The notes under the pieces: model-generated
Databases searched by the model: none
Told to the model about the DNA's origin: nothing
What the model saw: the letters and a program-made list of their open reading frames with translations, nothing else
Translations under genes and position numbers: made by a program
DNA from: JAAXKN01 sp036261625
GTDB taxonomy: Bacteria > Bacteroidota > Ignavibacteria > Ignavibacteriales > SURF-24
Direction of reading: 5' to 3'
Assembly: GCA_036261625.1 (NCBI GenBank)
Contig: DATAKL010000001.1
Span: 1 to 64,000, forward strand
DNA: 64,000 bases
Shown here: positions 25,156 to 34,020 of the stretch, one piece after another
How the letters are laid out: each line of letters begins with the position of its first letter
Position numbering within the stretch: the stretch's first letter is position 1

Positions 25156-26610
25156 TTATTTTAGTAAAGCAATTTTCTTCACTACATTGTATTTCCCCGA
25201 ACTCATTCGGCAGAGATAAATGCCGCTTGGAAGAGATGAAGCATTGAACTGAACTTTATAATTTCCAGCCTTTCTTTCCTCATTAACCAGCGTGGTTACC
25301 TCTTTGCCCAGGATGTCATAAACCTTTAACTCCACTTTTCCTGCCGCAGGTATATTAAACTCCAGTGTTGTTACAGGGTTAAACGGGTTGGGGTAGGCCG
25401 AAAGAGTGTAGCTTTTTGCCGCCTGAATCTTTTCATCTTTAACATCAGTTACTTTACGTGTAGTCTGATGCAGGTAGACATATGGCGAGTCAACTATCGG
25501 TCTCATAGGTCTGTTAACCCCCTTGATACTGATAGCGTTGATGTACGATTCCTTTTTAATATCAAATATCCTCAGCGTGTCGCCGTCAATCTTTGCTATA
25601 TACCTGAAGTCCCTGTCTATTCCCAGGAGGTGGTCACCCGGGGAAGGCACTTGCATTAAAACTTTCCTGTTTACAAAAGTTGTATCTGAAAGTTTTAAGT
25701 CATAAGAGCATAAGTTTATTCCTTCCCAATTATAGAACTTTTTGCCGCTAAGCCCTGAACTTATTTGAGTTTCATCGGTGGAGAAAATCAGCGGCTTTAC
25801 GTAATTAAAACTTGTATCTGCAAACCTGAATATGGCATTACCAGCAATATAGAGGTCATTATAAAGCAGACTTATTCTTAGCCCTGGCCATCTGTAATTG
25901 TCAGGATCGGGAAGTCCGTAGAATTTAATAGCAGGACTGTATTCAGTGATGTGTGGTGAGTTTGAGAGATCCATCAGCCGGTATTCAGGTCCATTATACC
26001 ATGGATTGTAGTTATCTGTTATAAATGCCCCCAGGTATCGATCTCCCACTTGTCCAAGGATAAAGATGAGGTTTTCCTCCATCGCCTGACTGTACTGCCT
26101 GTTAAATGGTCCAGGAAATCGATAGAGGCTGTCATTACTGCCTAAAAAAGCGTTGCCGAGCGACCCGTTTATAAGCCAGCAGCCTGAGGGAGTCCGGGTA
26201 ACTTCAGTTACTTCTACCTGAAGCGGCGGCTGCACATCACCCATCGCCACATCTGTCAAGCTGAAACCCCGTCCCTCTTTTTCACCTTCAGTTTCCAGGA
26301 TATTTTCTCCGCCATACGATTCCATATATGAATAGAACATATACCATTCTTTTTGTTTCAGGAGGTATTCGCGGTCCTGAAGGCTCAGGTGGCCATAATA
26401 GAATGAATATTGTCTGCCGGGGTGGCCATAATCCCAATATTTAAGATCCTCCCAGCTCCCGAGCGTGTCGGACGGTGAAACGGTGTCAGCAAGCATGGGA
26501 ATTCTTAAGAGATTCCCATAATAGCTTGCGGAATCTGTAGTCTGCGCTGCGGTTGTCCCCGCGATGAGAAAAAAGACTGAGAGCATAGAAAACAAAAGAT
26601 TCCTTTTCAT
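25156..26610 (-). CDS. T9SS-sorted secreted protein (paralogue A)
   Basis: 484 aa from the ATG at 26608-26610, which has AGGAG 6 nt upstream and opens a signal peptide (MKRNLLFSMLSVFFLIAGTTAAQ, core LLFSMLSVFFLIAG). The body (residues ~25-395) is an unassigned, Tyr- and Asn-rich extracellular domain. The last ~80 residues are a type A T9SS C-terminal domain: LSAYPNPFNPVTTLEF, VYDILGKEVTTLVN and LPSGIYLCRMSSG. It should cross the outer membrane by type IX secretion and be anchored or released. The next gene is a diverged duplicate of it. The function is unknown. Confidence 0.85.
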   Translation of the reverse strand: MKRNLLFSMLSVFFLIAGTTAAQTTDSASYYGNLLRIPMLADTVSPSDTLGSWEDLKYWDYGHPGRQYSFYYGHLSLQDREYLLKQKEWYMFYSYMESYGGENILETEGEKEGRGFSLTDVAMGDVQPPLQVEVTEVTRTPSGCWLINGSLGNAFLGSNDSLYRFPGPFNRQYSQAMEENLIFILGQVGDRYLGAFITDNYNPWYNGPEYRLMDLSNSPHITEYSPAIKFYGLPDPDNYRWPGLRISLLYNDLYIAGNAIFRFADTSFNYVKPLIFSTDETQISSGLSGKKFYNWEGINLCSYDLKLSDTTFVNRKVLMQVPSPGDHLLGIDRDFRYIAKIDGDTLRIFDIKKESYINAISIKGVNRPMRPIVDSPYVYLHQTTRKVTDVKDEKIQAAKSYTLSAYPNPFNPVTTLEFNIPAAGKVELKVYDILGKEVTTLVNEERKAGNYKVQFNASSLPSGIYLCRMSSGKYNVVKKIALLK

Positions 26611-26696
26611 AGACACTCCTGGAAGATTTGTGTATATACGGTACTGAAGCAAATTAGTTACAAATGTGAGTCAATATAACTATAGATTAGCGCATT

Positions 26697-28166
26697 TTAT
26701 TTTAATAAAATCACTTTCCTTGTTACGCTGTATTTTCCCGCATTCATGCGGCAGAGATACATCCCGCTTGGAAGAGACGATGCATTAAACCGGACCTTAT
26801 AACTTCCCTCTTTCCTTTCTTCGTTTACAAGTGTAGTTACTTCCTTTCCCAGGGCATCATAGATCCTAAGTTCCACCTGCCCTGCCTGGGGCATATTAAA
26901 TTCCAGTGTTGTAACAGGGTTAAATGGATTCGGATAAGCTGAAAGCGAATAGTTTTTTACAATTGAATTATCTTTTTCAACACCCAAAATTGAGCTGTTT
27001 TCTTCAATTATGGTCTGATGCAGGTAAACATAGGGATAGTCAACTACAGGTTTGAACGGCTTATTAACCCCCTTGATACAGATTGCATTAATATAGCACT
27101 CTTTATTTATGTCATATATTCTCAGCGTATCGCCGTCAATCTGTGCCGCATAGTTGAGTTCTCTGTCAAAGCCGGCCGCACCAGGGGTCTTGGCTATGCC
27201 GGGTAATAATTTTCTGTTTATGAATGTTGTATCTGAAATATTCAGATCGTAAGTATAGTGGCCTTCGATGCACAATTTACTATTCCTGAACTCCCAGGAG
27301 AAGCCTGCACTCAGATATGGATCGCCGGAAGCCGTTTTTATGTAGGTAAAACTTGTATCGTTGAAACTGTAGAAATGCATATCTCCGTTATGTTCACTCT
27401 GGAATAGATAGAGTTTATTACAGATCCTCCTTGCCCTTCTAAAAAGCGGTTGTTTAATGGTTATATATGGCATTAATTCATCAGGGGTGCCGTAAAATTT
27501 TATGGCAGTACTGCCCTCTTCAGGAATATCAGGAGAATTTGAAAGATCGACCAGACGATATTCATAATCATGATTCCCATTATCAAATATTGCCAGATAA
27601 CGGTCTGAGACCATTCCAATAATGGCCACCAGGTTTTCTGCCGGTACCTGGCTATGCGGATGGTTATACTGTCTGAATAACGTTCTGAGGCTGTCATTAT
27701 TATAAATGAACGTATTGCCCAGGGTGCCGTTAATAAGCCAGGCACCCTGACCTGCCGGTACAATTTGCGTTCTTGGAAACATTAACGGAGACATTACGCA
27801 CCATCCGTCCCCTGTACTGTTAAAACTTCTTTCACTTTTCCAATATTCATTTTCAAGAATGTCAGCTCCGGAGAACGTCTGGATATATGGACCACTGGAT
27901 GAATGAACTTCTTTCAGAAGATAACTTTGCCCATTAAGCGAAAGGTGATCGTAATAACTGGATGCACCTTCGTCGTACTGACCTGAGCTTTTTGCAGAAT
28001 AAATGTCAATCCAGCTGCCGAGCGTATCGGATAGATTGACGGATTTAGATGTCATGTTAATTTTTACCAGGTTCCCGCGGTAATTATGGTTTTGCGTCTG
28101 GGCACTGGAGATTCCGCCAAACAGTGTGATAAGCGAGAGCAAAAGGGCAAGAATAAAACAACGCAT
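26697..28166 (-). CDS. T9SS-sorted secreted protein (paralogue B)
   Basis: 489 aa from the ATG at 28164-28166 (signal FILALLLSLITLFGGISSAQ). It is homologous to paralogue A along its whole length: both share LVDLSNSP/LMDLSNSP, INAI(S/C)IKGVN and PYVYLHQT. Both end in the same type A sorting domain (YPNPFNPVTTLEFN, LPSGMYLCRMNAG). The two genes are 86 bp apart in tandem, evidence of a local duplication. The upstream in-frame start would extend 20 residues without a signal peptide, so I rejected it. The function is unknown. Confidence 0.85.
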   Translation of the reverse strand: MRCFILALLLSLITLFGGISSAQTQNHNYRGNLVKINMTSKSVNLSDTLGSWIDIYSAKSSGQYDEGASSYYDHLSLNGQSYLLKEVHSSSGPYIQTFSGADILENEYWKSERSFNSTGDGWCVMSPLMFPRTQIVPAGQGAWLINGTLGNTFIYNNDSLRTLFRQYNHPHSQVPAENLVAIIGMVSDRYLAIFDNGNHDYEYRLVDLSNSPDIPEEGSTAIKFYGTPDELMPYITIKQPLFRRARRICNKLYLFQSEHNGDMHFYSFNDTSFTYIKTASGDPYLSAGFSWEFRNSKLCIEGHYTYDLNISDTTFINRKLLPGIAKTPGAAGFDRELNYAAQIDGDTLRIYDINKECYINAICIKGVNKPFKPVVDYPYVYLHQTIIEENSSILGVEKDNSIVKNYSLSAYPNPFNPVTTLEFNMPQAGQVELRIYDALGKEVTTLVNEERKEGSYKVRFNASSLPSGMYLCRMNAGKYSVTRKVILLK

Positions 28167-28318
28167 AAGAACCCCAAAAGTTGTTTTGATACTGAGATAA
28201 GTTAATGAATTGCCCCGAAATTTCAAAGGATTATTGGCAAATTATATTGATTCAATTACAAGACGTCTGCTGATTATATCCGTTGCCTTTCTCAGAAGGA
28301 CTTTGTACTTTGCAGATT

Positions 28319-29197
28319 ATGATAAGACTTTTTACAGCAGCAATTATTCTCTTGGGTCTCACTCAGGCATTCGCACAGCAGTATGAGTTTGCTGGCGAAC
28401 TGGGACACTTTCAGGGGGCTTCATCTTTTTCTGTTAACCCGTCGGGCTTTTTCTATGTTGCCGATGCCCTGACTAATGAAATCCATAAGATGGACCTCCA
28501 GGGAAATGAACTGCGCTACATCGGAGGCTACGGGTGGGATGAGTCCTCTTTTGACGACCCGGCAGACGTCTTTGCCACTACACTCAACGTTTACGTCTCC
28601 GACAAGAATAACCACAGAATCCAGGTCTTTGACCGGGACCTTAATTTTCTGGCAATCGTCCGGTCACGTGGCGGCGAAAATAAGAACACCAGTACAGATT
28701 CCGACGGCAATATCACTTTCGGTTATCCCACCTGTGCGGCTGTCTCCACGCAGGGCGATATGTATATACTCGACTCTGAGAACAAAAGAATCCTCAAATT
28801 CAACATATCGGGCGAATATTCCCTTCAGTTCGGGAATTACCGCTCCGGGCAGTACGCCCTTAACGACCCCAAGAAATTTGCAATCTCACAGGATAACAGA
28901 ATCTATGCCCTGGACGATTCGAGCATTGTCATATTCGACCAGTTCGGAACGGGACTGGCCAGAATTTCCACTGAAATTCCGATGAAAAGCATAAATATCA
29001 CTTTCAATAACCTTGTCTTAACTTCCGCCGACAGGGTATTTACAGCCGACCTGAACGATAATGAGCTCCAGCTTAAGGAAGCACACCTCACAGGGTTCGA
29101 ACCGGGAAGTGAAATATCGGCAGGACTTATCTTTAAGGATTACTTGTACGTGCTAACGAAGAAACAGATAGCGGTCTTTAAAATAAAAAAAGGCTGA
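28319..29197 (+). CDS. Secreted six-bladed (NHL-type) beta-propeller
   Basis: 292 aa from ATG 28319 (signal IRLFTAAIILLGLTQAFAQ). NHL-like strands recur: FYVADALTNEIHKMDLQGN, VYVSDKNNHRIQVFDRD, MYILDSENKRILKFN, IYALDDSSIVIFDQFG, VLTSADRVFTADL and LYVLTKKQIAVFKI, that is six blades. It probably makes protein or carbohydrate contacts in the periplasm or on the surface. The gene's last codons overlap the terminator of the convergent rpmB gene. It is divergent from paralogue B. Confidence 0.8.
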   Translation: MIRLFTAAIILLGLTQAFAQQYEFAGELGHFQGASSFSVNPSGFFYVADALTNEIHKMDLQGNELRYIGGYGWDESSFDDPADVFATTLNVYVSDKNNHRIQVFDRDLNFLAIVRSRGGENKNTSTDSDGNITFGYPTCAAVSTQGDMYILDSENKRILKFNISGEYSLQFGNYRSGQYALNDPKKFAISQDNRIYALDDSSIVIFDQFGTGLARISTEIPMKSINITFNNLVLTSADRVFTADLNDNELQLKEAHLTGFEPGSEISAGLIFKDYLYVLTKKQIAVFKIKKG

Positions 29198-29208
29198 TAG
29201 AACAGCCT
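29185..29208 (-). terminator. rpmB terminator inside the 3' end of the opposing gene
   Basis: AGGCTG (29191-29196) pairs with CAGCCT (29203-29208) with a 6-nt loop, followed on the minus strand by seven T. The T-run corresponds to the Lys codons at the end of the plus-strand propeller gene, so the two convergent genes share this DNA. Confidence 0.7.
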
Positions 29209-29210
29209 CT

Positions 29211-29405
29211 TTATGCAACAGCTTTTACAACTTTATTGCTTTTAAGGCAAGTTGTGCAAACTTTTAATTTTGTTTTTCTGCCGTCTACAATAGCATTTAC
29301 ATTCTGCAGGTTAGGAAGCCATCTGGTCTTGGTTCTGTTGTTAGCATGACTTACGTTATGACCAGTTATTGGGCCCTTGCCGCAAATTTCGCATACTCTT
29401 GACAT
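29211..29405 (-). CDS. rpmB: 50S ribosomal protein L28
   Basis: 64 aa, MSRVCEICGKGPITGHNVSHANN at the start (core CEICGKGP, GHNVSHANN), then TKTRWLPNLQ and KLKVCTTCLKSNKV. It contains the two Cys pairs (CEIC and CTTC) of the zinc-binding (C+) form of L28, so it is the ordinary, not the zinc-starvation, variant. It stands alone without rpmG, which often accompanies it. Confidence 0.97.
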   Translation of the reverse strand: MSRVCEICGKGPITGHNVSHANNRTKTRWLPNLQNVNAIVDGRKTKLKVCTTCLKSNKVVKAVA

Positions 29406-29575
29406 TACAACTCCATGAATTTTGAAACCTTAATATAAAGGTAAATTTACTCTGAATCAAGATTTTTTCTAAAGGATATTTCCGATTTATCACATTTTAC
29501 GCTTCGGAAGGGTGTAAAAATTCATATTTTACGCATATTTTTACCTGAATAATATTATTTAACTGTTTTGACGGA

Positions 29576-30040
29576 ATGAAGCTTAAAATTTTTATCTTTT
29601 CCCTCACCTTTATCTGGTTTTTGGGGATTTTCCTCGAGGTCCTTATCCCCATCTTTAAGGCAACGGCAGGAGTCTATCTGTTTGGCAGCCTTTGCTATTC
29701 GCACGTCTGCCACCAGATACCGGAAAAAACAATTTTCATTATGGGGCGTCCCCTTCTTGTATGCTCTAGGTGCTTCGGCATATATGCGGGAGTTTTCATG
29801 GCGTCTTTTATATCCTTGTTTATTTCGCTGAAGAAAAGGCTGCCTGTAAAATACCTCATCTTTTCGGGCATCCCGATGTTGCTTGACGTAATCCTTTATT
29901 CTGTTAATGTATATAATTATTCCAAAATGATTGCTTTTCTTACCGGGCTCCTTTTAGGTTCAGTGGGATTTTTTTATATTTTGGATGCTTTTGAAAAATT
30001 TATGATAGAATTAAAATCTCAGGACAGGAATCATAATTGA
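29576..30040 (+). CDS. DUF2085 membrane protein
   Basis: 154 aa with four hydrophobic segments. The DUF2085 signature is clear: CYSHVCHQIPEKTIFIMG, then VCSRCFGIYAG, which places conserved His and Cys residues near the membrane. The family's function is unknown. It is first in a three-gene run of membrane proteins; its stop codon overlaps the next gene's TTG start. Confidence 0.85.
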   Translation: MKLKIFIFSLTFIWFLGIFLEVLIPIFKATAGVYLFGSLCYSHVCHQIPEKTIFIMGRPLLVCSRCFGIYAGVFMASFISLFISLKKRLPVKYLIFSGIPMLLDVILYSVNVYNYSKMIAFLTGLLLGSVGFFYILDAFEKFMIELKSQDRNHN

Positions 30041-30549
30041 AAAAATATTTACCGGCTCTGGTGTGCGGATTTGCTGCAGGCGTTCTTAATATTGTTCCTC
30101 TGGTCAGGAGTCTTTCGTGCTGTCTTATTGTACCCGTGGCAGCTTTCTTTGCTCTTGTACTTCACCAGAAGGCCAATAGAAGTGAAACAAACATTAAGGC
30201 GTCTTTAGCCGTTCTGCTTGGTCTTTCAACCGGCATTTTTGCCGCTTTCTTCGGCACCATGTTCGATATGCTCATAGTCTTTCTGACCAGGGAGATATCT
30301 ATTGCCGGATCGCTGCCTGAACTTGAAAATATGCTCCGTTCGGTTTACCCCGAACAGCTTGCACGCGAGGTTATGGATATCATGTACAGAGTGGTCGATG
30401 AAATCAATAAGTATGGTTTCTCCATGCTTTATACGGTTTCAGTCTTTATGAGCAGCCTCATCGTAAATTCAATTTTCGGAATTGTTGGCGGACTCATAGG
30501 CATGCAGATCATAAACAGAAGGAAAGACAGCGAGGATAATAATCTCTAA
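30037..30549 (+). CDS. Hypothetical polytopic membrane protein
   Basis: 170 aa with about four membrane segments (PALVCGFAAGVLNIVPL, SCCLIVPVAAFFALVL, ASLAVLLGLSTGIFAAFFG, SSLIVNSIFGIVGGLIG) and a charged helical loop between the third and fourth. The start is TTG at 30037, overlapping the stop of the DUF2085 gene (ATTGA), which implies translational coupling. I do not recognise the family; the overall look is that of DUF4199-like small membrane proteins, but I would not name it. Confidence 0.7.
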   Translation: MKKYLPALVCGFAAGVLNIVPLVRSLSCCLIVPVAAFFALVLHQKANRSETNIKASLAVLLGLSTGIFAAFFGTMFDMLIVFLTREISIAGSLPELENMLRSVYPEQLAREVMDIMYRVVDEINKYGFSMLYTVSVFMSSLIVNSIFGIVGGLIGMQIINRRKDSEDNNL

Positions 30550-30572
30550 TTACTAACTGTGGCACATTAAAA

Positions 30573-30884
30573 ATGATAACAGCATTTATATTTTTCGTAC
30601 ACCTTGTTTTTGTTACGATAATCTTTACAAAAAAATGGCAGGATGAATCCCTGTCTTCCGCACTCTCCAACGTAGCACTTATAGTGGTGCTTTTTTCCGT
30701 AGGCTGGGCCGTTACGGGAATGATCGCAAGAGCTTTAATGGAGCCGAAAGGTTTCGGGCTTTATTTCGACAGGGATACCTTTTCCTTATTCCTGCTGGCA
30801 ATAGCAGAATACTTTTTCTACAGACTCTACTACGGAGAGGATAAGGAAAAGGAAGCTACTGAAGACGATACGGAAAAACAATAA
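30573..30884 (+). CDS. Small membrane protein
   Basis: 103 aa with three hydrophobic segments (FIFFVHLVFVTIIF, NVALIVVLFSVGWAVTG, FSLFLLAIAEYFFYRLYYG) and an acidic/basic tail. It is third in the DUF2085 run, 23 bp after its neighbour. Its last 29 bp overlap the convergent TonB gene. The family is not recognised. Confidence 0.65.
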   Translation: MITAFIFFVHLVFVTIIFTKKWQDESLSSALSNVALIVVLFSVGWAVTGMIARALMEPKGFGLYFDRDTFSLFLLAIAEYFFYRLYYGEDKEKEATEDDTEKQ

Positions 30885-31638
30885 CTGCTGTCTGCTCAAG
30901 CTGCTTCTGCTCCGGGGGCAGCGGTTCGAATCTCCATTGCCTTAGAGAATTTATTGCCGAGCTTTCAAGCCTTGTATCGGCCTTCATTAATGGAATAATG
31001 GTTCCGACGGTTCCGTCGGGGAGTATTGTGAACTTCAGCTTAAGGTCAATTTCCTTGGAAACGCCATCAGGGTAGCGTGGAAGCGAATAGCTGTAAATCT
31101 TTCTGCCCCCTTTTCCGCCCCAGAATATGTCGTACCCGTCGCCGTTAGCATCCCCGGATCCGTTTCCGTTGCCGGAGCCTCTGCCGATGCCGTTGCCGAT
31201 GCCGGAGCCCAGGGGATTGGTGCCTATGCCTGCTGCAGGTGAACCGTTGCCTGTCTTGACGACATCTTTGGTGTTTGTGCCGCTTTTTGAGGTAATGTTC
31301 TCATTCCTGGGCTTTTCAGTCTTTGCCGGAAGGCGGTCTTCTGTTGAAGTCTGAGTCTTCTGATTTTCAACCTTGGGAATGTCCTCACTCTTCTTTTCCT
31401 GGATTACATCCTGCTGCGACTGCTGAGGAAGGTCGCCCGCCTGCGGGTCCTCGGAGACCATCTGTGTCTCACCGTTGCCGCCTCCTCCTGAGCCTCCGGG
31501 ATTGCCGAAACCGATTTCAACATATTCAGTCGGAGTATACGAAAAACCCGCCCTCAGAAGAAGGAACAGGCCGAGCAGAAGCCCGTGCACTCCGATTGAC
31601 ATTATATAAGAAGTATTTTTTATCTTTGGGAAAGTCAT
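30856..31638 (-). CDS. TonB-family energy transducer
   Basis: 260 aa. A single N-terminal membrane helix (MSIGVHGLLLGLFLLLRAG, starting near residue 13) is followed by a long periplasmic linker. The linker is rich in Gly, Asn, Lys and Glu, with a GN/GS repeat stretch near residues 140-175. A C-terminal TonB domain follows (PRYPDGVSKEIDLKLKFTILPDG, core PRYPDGVS; SSAINSLRQWRFEP). It would span the periplasm and transmit proton-motive force to outer-membrane receptors; the barrel protein at 34.0-35.7 kb is the nearest candidate partner. ExbB/ExbD are not in the window. It follows the HU-SPOR gene by 38 bp. Confidence 0.85.
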   Translation of the reverse strand: MTFPKIKNTSYIMSIGVHGLLLGLFLLLRAGFSYTPTEYVEIGFGNPGGSGGGGNGETQMVSEDPQAGDLPQQSQQDVIQEKKSEDIPKVENQKTQTSTEDRLPAKTEKPRNENITSKSGTNTKDVVKTGNGSPAAGIGTNPLGSGIGNGIGRGSGNGNGSGDANGDGYDIFWGGKGGRKIYSYSLPRYPDGVSKEIDLKLKFTILPDGTVGTIIPLMKADTRLESSAINSLRQWRFEPLPPEQKQLEQTAVIVFPYRLQ

Positions 31639-31676
31639 CTTTTAAGAATTTAATTTTTCAGTATCTCTTTTTACTC

Positions 31677-33917
31677 TTATCTTAACCTTTTAAGGGCGCC
31701 TTCAGCTTCTTCCAGCGAATTGTAATCCCCTACCCGTACCCTGTACCAAACCTTCTCCCCTCTAGGAGCATACCTTGTATAATAGGCATCCAGCCCCTGG
31801 CTCCTGAAATGCTTTACTCTTTTTACTGCTTCATTTATCGACTGCCAGGATGATTCCTGAATTGTATAATGCCCCCTGCCGTCTGTAAAAATGTATTCCT
31901 TTATCAGCTTGTTCTTTGTGTCGCTCCTCGGCTGAATGGACTGGTTAGTTGAAGTTTCAGGCTTCTTTTCAACCGGAGGAGTATTTTTTACAACAGGATT
32001 ATTCTTCAAAGCATTGTTATTCTTCAAAGCATTGCTATTCTTCGAATCATTGTTACTCTTCACTGCCGGGTTGTTCTGCTGAGGTTTTGTACCGGAAAGC
32101 TTTGTTTCCGGAGGTTTTGTTTCCGTTGTTTTACTTAACTGCGGTTTGTTTTCAGGAGGAACATTTTTCTGAACCGGAGCATTACCCTGTACAGAAGGGT
32201 TATTCTGCACCTGATTGCCGTTCTGATCTGCATTCTGGCTGGCGGCCTCCTCCTGTACTTCCGGAGTCTTTGAAGCATCTTCAGTGCTTCTTTCATATAC
32301 CGTCACCGGAACGCTGTAATCCCTTTCAATTACCTGCGGTTTTACAACTGCAGCCGCTTCAGTTTTAGCATTTCCCTTCTTTAGAAAGTCAGGCAGCAGC
32401 ATGTGATTTTTACCCATAAAGAAGAAATAATAAACGCCTCCTAAAGTAATAAGAACCACAGCGCCAAGTATTGCCCAGAACGCGGCGGGATATTTTGAAG
32501 TGTGCTCTGCTTCATCATCATCCTCGTCCTCCAGCATTTTTTCGCCAAGAGCCGAAATGCCCTTTAGTCCCCCCTCCTCAGGCAGGACTAATTCCTCCTC
32601 CTGCGGTTTTCCCTCAGAAGGCATATCTTCCGGAAGAGTCTCCCCCAGGAGTTCTTCTTCCGTAACTTCTTCCGAAGATTCTTCTTCCGAGAGTTCTTCT
32701 TCCGAAGATTCTTCTTCCGAAGATTCTTCTTCAGCGGAATTTTCTGTCTCTTCTGTAAAATCCTCAAATGGATCTATTTCAATTCCTGCATCCATTTCAG
32801 TCAGCAGTTCCAGCTTTTCATCAATGTTTTCCGCCTGATCATCAATTTGCGCAGCAGGCTCTTCACTGACCTCTTCCTCTTCATTATCGTCTATTTCATC
32901 AAGACTGAACCAGTCCTCGCCAAGTTCACTATCAGGCTGAAGTCCGGGAAGTTTCTCCGAGGGAATTTCACTCTCAGAAAATTCATCCTCTCCCAGGAGA
33001 TCCTTGAAAAGATCATCAGGGACTTTTAATTTGTCGTCAGGCAGAATCTCATTTAAGACCACTTCAGTTTCACTTTTCGTCTCCGTCTGCACTTTTTCGT
33101 TTGGATTTTCTTCAGCGCCGGTCAAAAGATCCTCTTTCAAGTCAGCTGAAGCGGCATCAAAAGTGGGGGTTTCATCCGAAAACTCACCTGTAATTTCAGC
33201 TACAATGGCATCAAAGTCATCTTCAGTGCTTTCAGCAGATTTATCTTCGTCAGCCGGATTTTCAGAAGCCAGTTCTTCTTCAGTTTTACTTTCTTCGGTT
33301 AAATTTTCAGCACTTTCATCCTTAAGGCTTTCCTCTTCCCCGAAATCCCAAGGAACGTGTTCTCCTTCTTCACGGGGGAATCCTTCTTCAGCTTTGGGGG
33401 TAAAACCGGGGGTGTTTTCTTCAATTACTGTGGATAGATTATATTCTATATCAAAATCGCTTAAGGTAACGGAATTTGAGAGAATATTCTCAGCCTTGTC
33501 CTCATAATTTTTCTGCATCATGAGGTAGGATGAATGAACAAGAAAATCTTTTCTGGCCTGTTCGGTTACAGGTATAACAGGCTGGTCAACGCTCAGGCTG
33601 AAGACATCATCCTCAAGCTCAGATTTCTTTACGTTGCGCGGATTTACCGGGAAAGCGAGAACCTCATTTTTGTCGCGTCTGTTGTATTTAAGCGGAACAA
33701 ACAGCAGGTAGAATGAACTCTTCTCCTGAATGCCTTTTTCCGGGCCTGAAGACTTTCTTTTCAGCTGGAATATTCCCACTTCAGGAATCTTTACAGTTTC
33801 ATTTACTTCCAGACTTTCGGCAACTTTCTGCAGAAAAACATCAAAAGCAACGGCTGTTTCCCTGCCCTGTGAGGCAAGTCTCGAGGAGATTATATTTACT
33901 AATTCTTCTTTCTTCAT
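31677..33917 (-). CDS. HU-like / transmembrane / SPOR protein
   Basis: 746 aa. Residues 1-95 resemble the HU-CCDC81-type domain of Bacteroidota (LVNIISSRLASQGRETAVAFDVFL, KIPEVGIFQLKRK). Residues ~100-475 are strongly acidic and low in complexity, including EESSEEESSEEELSEEESS at ~397-416. A single membrane helix lies at ~478-500 (PAAFWAILGAVVLITLGGVYYF). Residues ~510-675 are an Asn/Gln/Pro linker with NALKNNNALKNNP repeats. A SPOR domain ends the protein (~680-746, GHYTIQESSW, YYTRYAPRGEKVWYRVRVGDY), which should bind denuded septal peptidoglycan. So one end is cytoplasmic and one is at the cell wall, suggesting a role at the division site. The architecture is known in Bacteroidota, but its function is not. 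Confidence 0.85.
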   Translation of the reverse strand: MKKEELVNIISSRLASQGRETAVAFDVFLQKVAESLEVNETVKIPEVGIFQLKRKSSGPEKGIQEKSSFYLLFVPLKYNRRDKNEVLAFPVNPRNVKKSELEDDVFSLSVDQPVIPVTEQARKDFLVHSSYLMMQKNYEDKAENILSNSVTLSDFDIEYNLSTVIEENTPGFTPKAEEGFPREEGEHVPWDFGEEESLKDESAENLTEESKTEEELASENPADEDKSAESTEDDFDAIVAEITGEFSDETPTFDAASADLKEDLLTGAEENPNEKVQTETKSETEVVLNEILPDDKLKVPDDLFKDLLGEDEFSESEIPSEKLPGLQPDSELGEDWFSLDEIDDNEEEEVSEEPAAQIDDQAENIDEKLELLTEMDAGIEIDPFEDFTEETENSAEEESSEEESSEEELSEEESSEEVTEEELLGETLPEDMPSEGKPQEEELVLPEEGGLKGISALGEKMLEDEDDDEAEHTSKYPAAFWAILGAVVLITLGGVYYFFFMGKNHMLLPDFLKKGNAKTEAAAVVKPQVIERDYSVPVTVYERSTEDASKTPEVQEEAASQNADQNGNQVQNNPSVQGNAPVQKNVPPENKPQLSKTTETKPPETKLSGTKPQQNNPAVKSNNDSKNSNALKNNNALKNNPVVKNTPPVEKKPETSTNQSIQPRSDTKNKLIKEYIFTDGRGHYTIQESSWQSINEAVKRVKHFRSQGLDAYYTRYAPRGEKVWYRVRVGDYNSLEEAEGALKRLR

Positions 33918-34020
33918 CTTTTTGGTTATTTATCAAAAACTGGCTTAAATACACTCTGCCAAATTAAAGTAAAATCGCACACAAAATCAAAACAGACCGG
34001 CTAAAACTTATGTATATTAT

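Noticed and set aside
31127..31685. Pro-rich plus-strand frames opposite tonB
   Set aside because: Antisense of the Gly/Asn repeat linker.
32000..32060. CRISPR-like short repeats (CAAAGCATTG...)
   Set aside because: They are in-frame codon repeats in the periplasmic linker of the SPOR protein, without spacers.
32471..33507. Long Ser-rich plus-strand frames opposite the HU-SPOR gene
   Set aside because: They are the antisense of GAA/GAG-rich codons; no start signals or family match.
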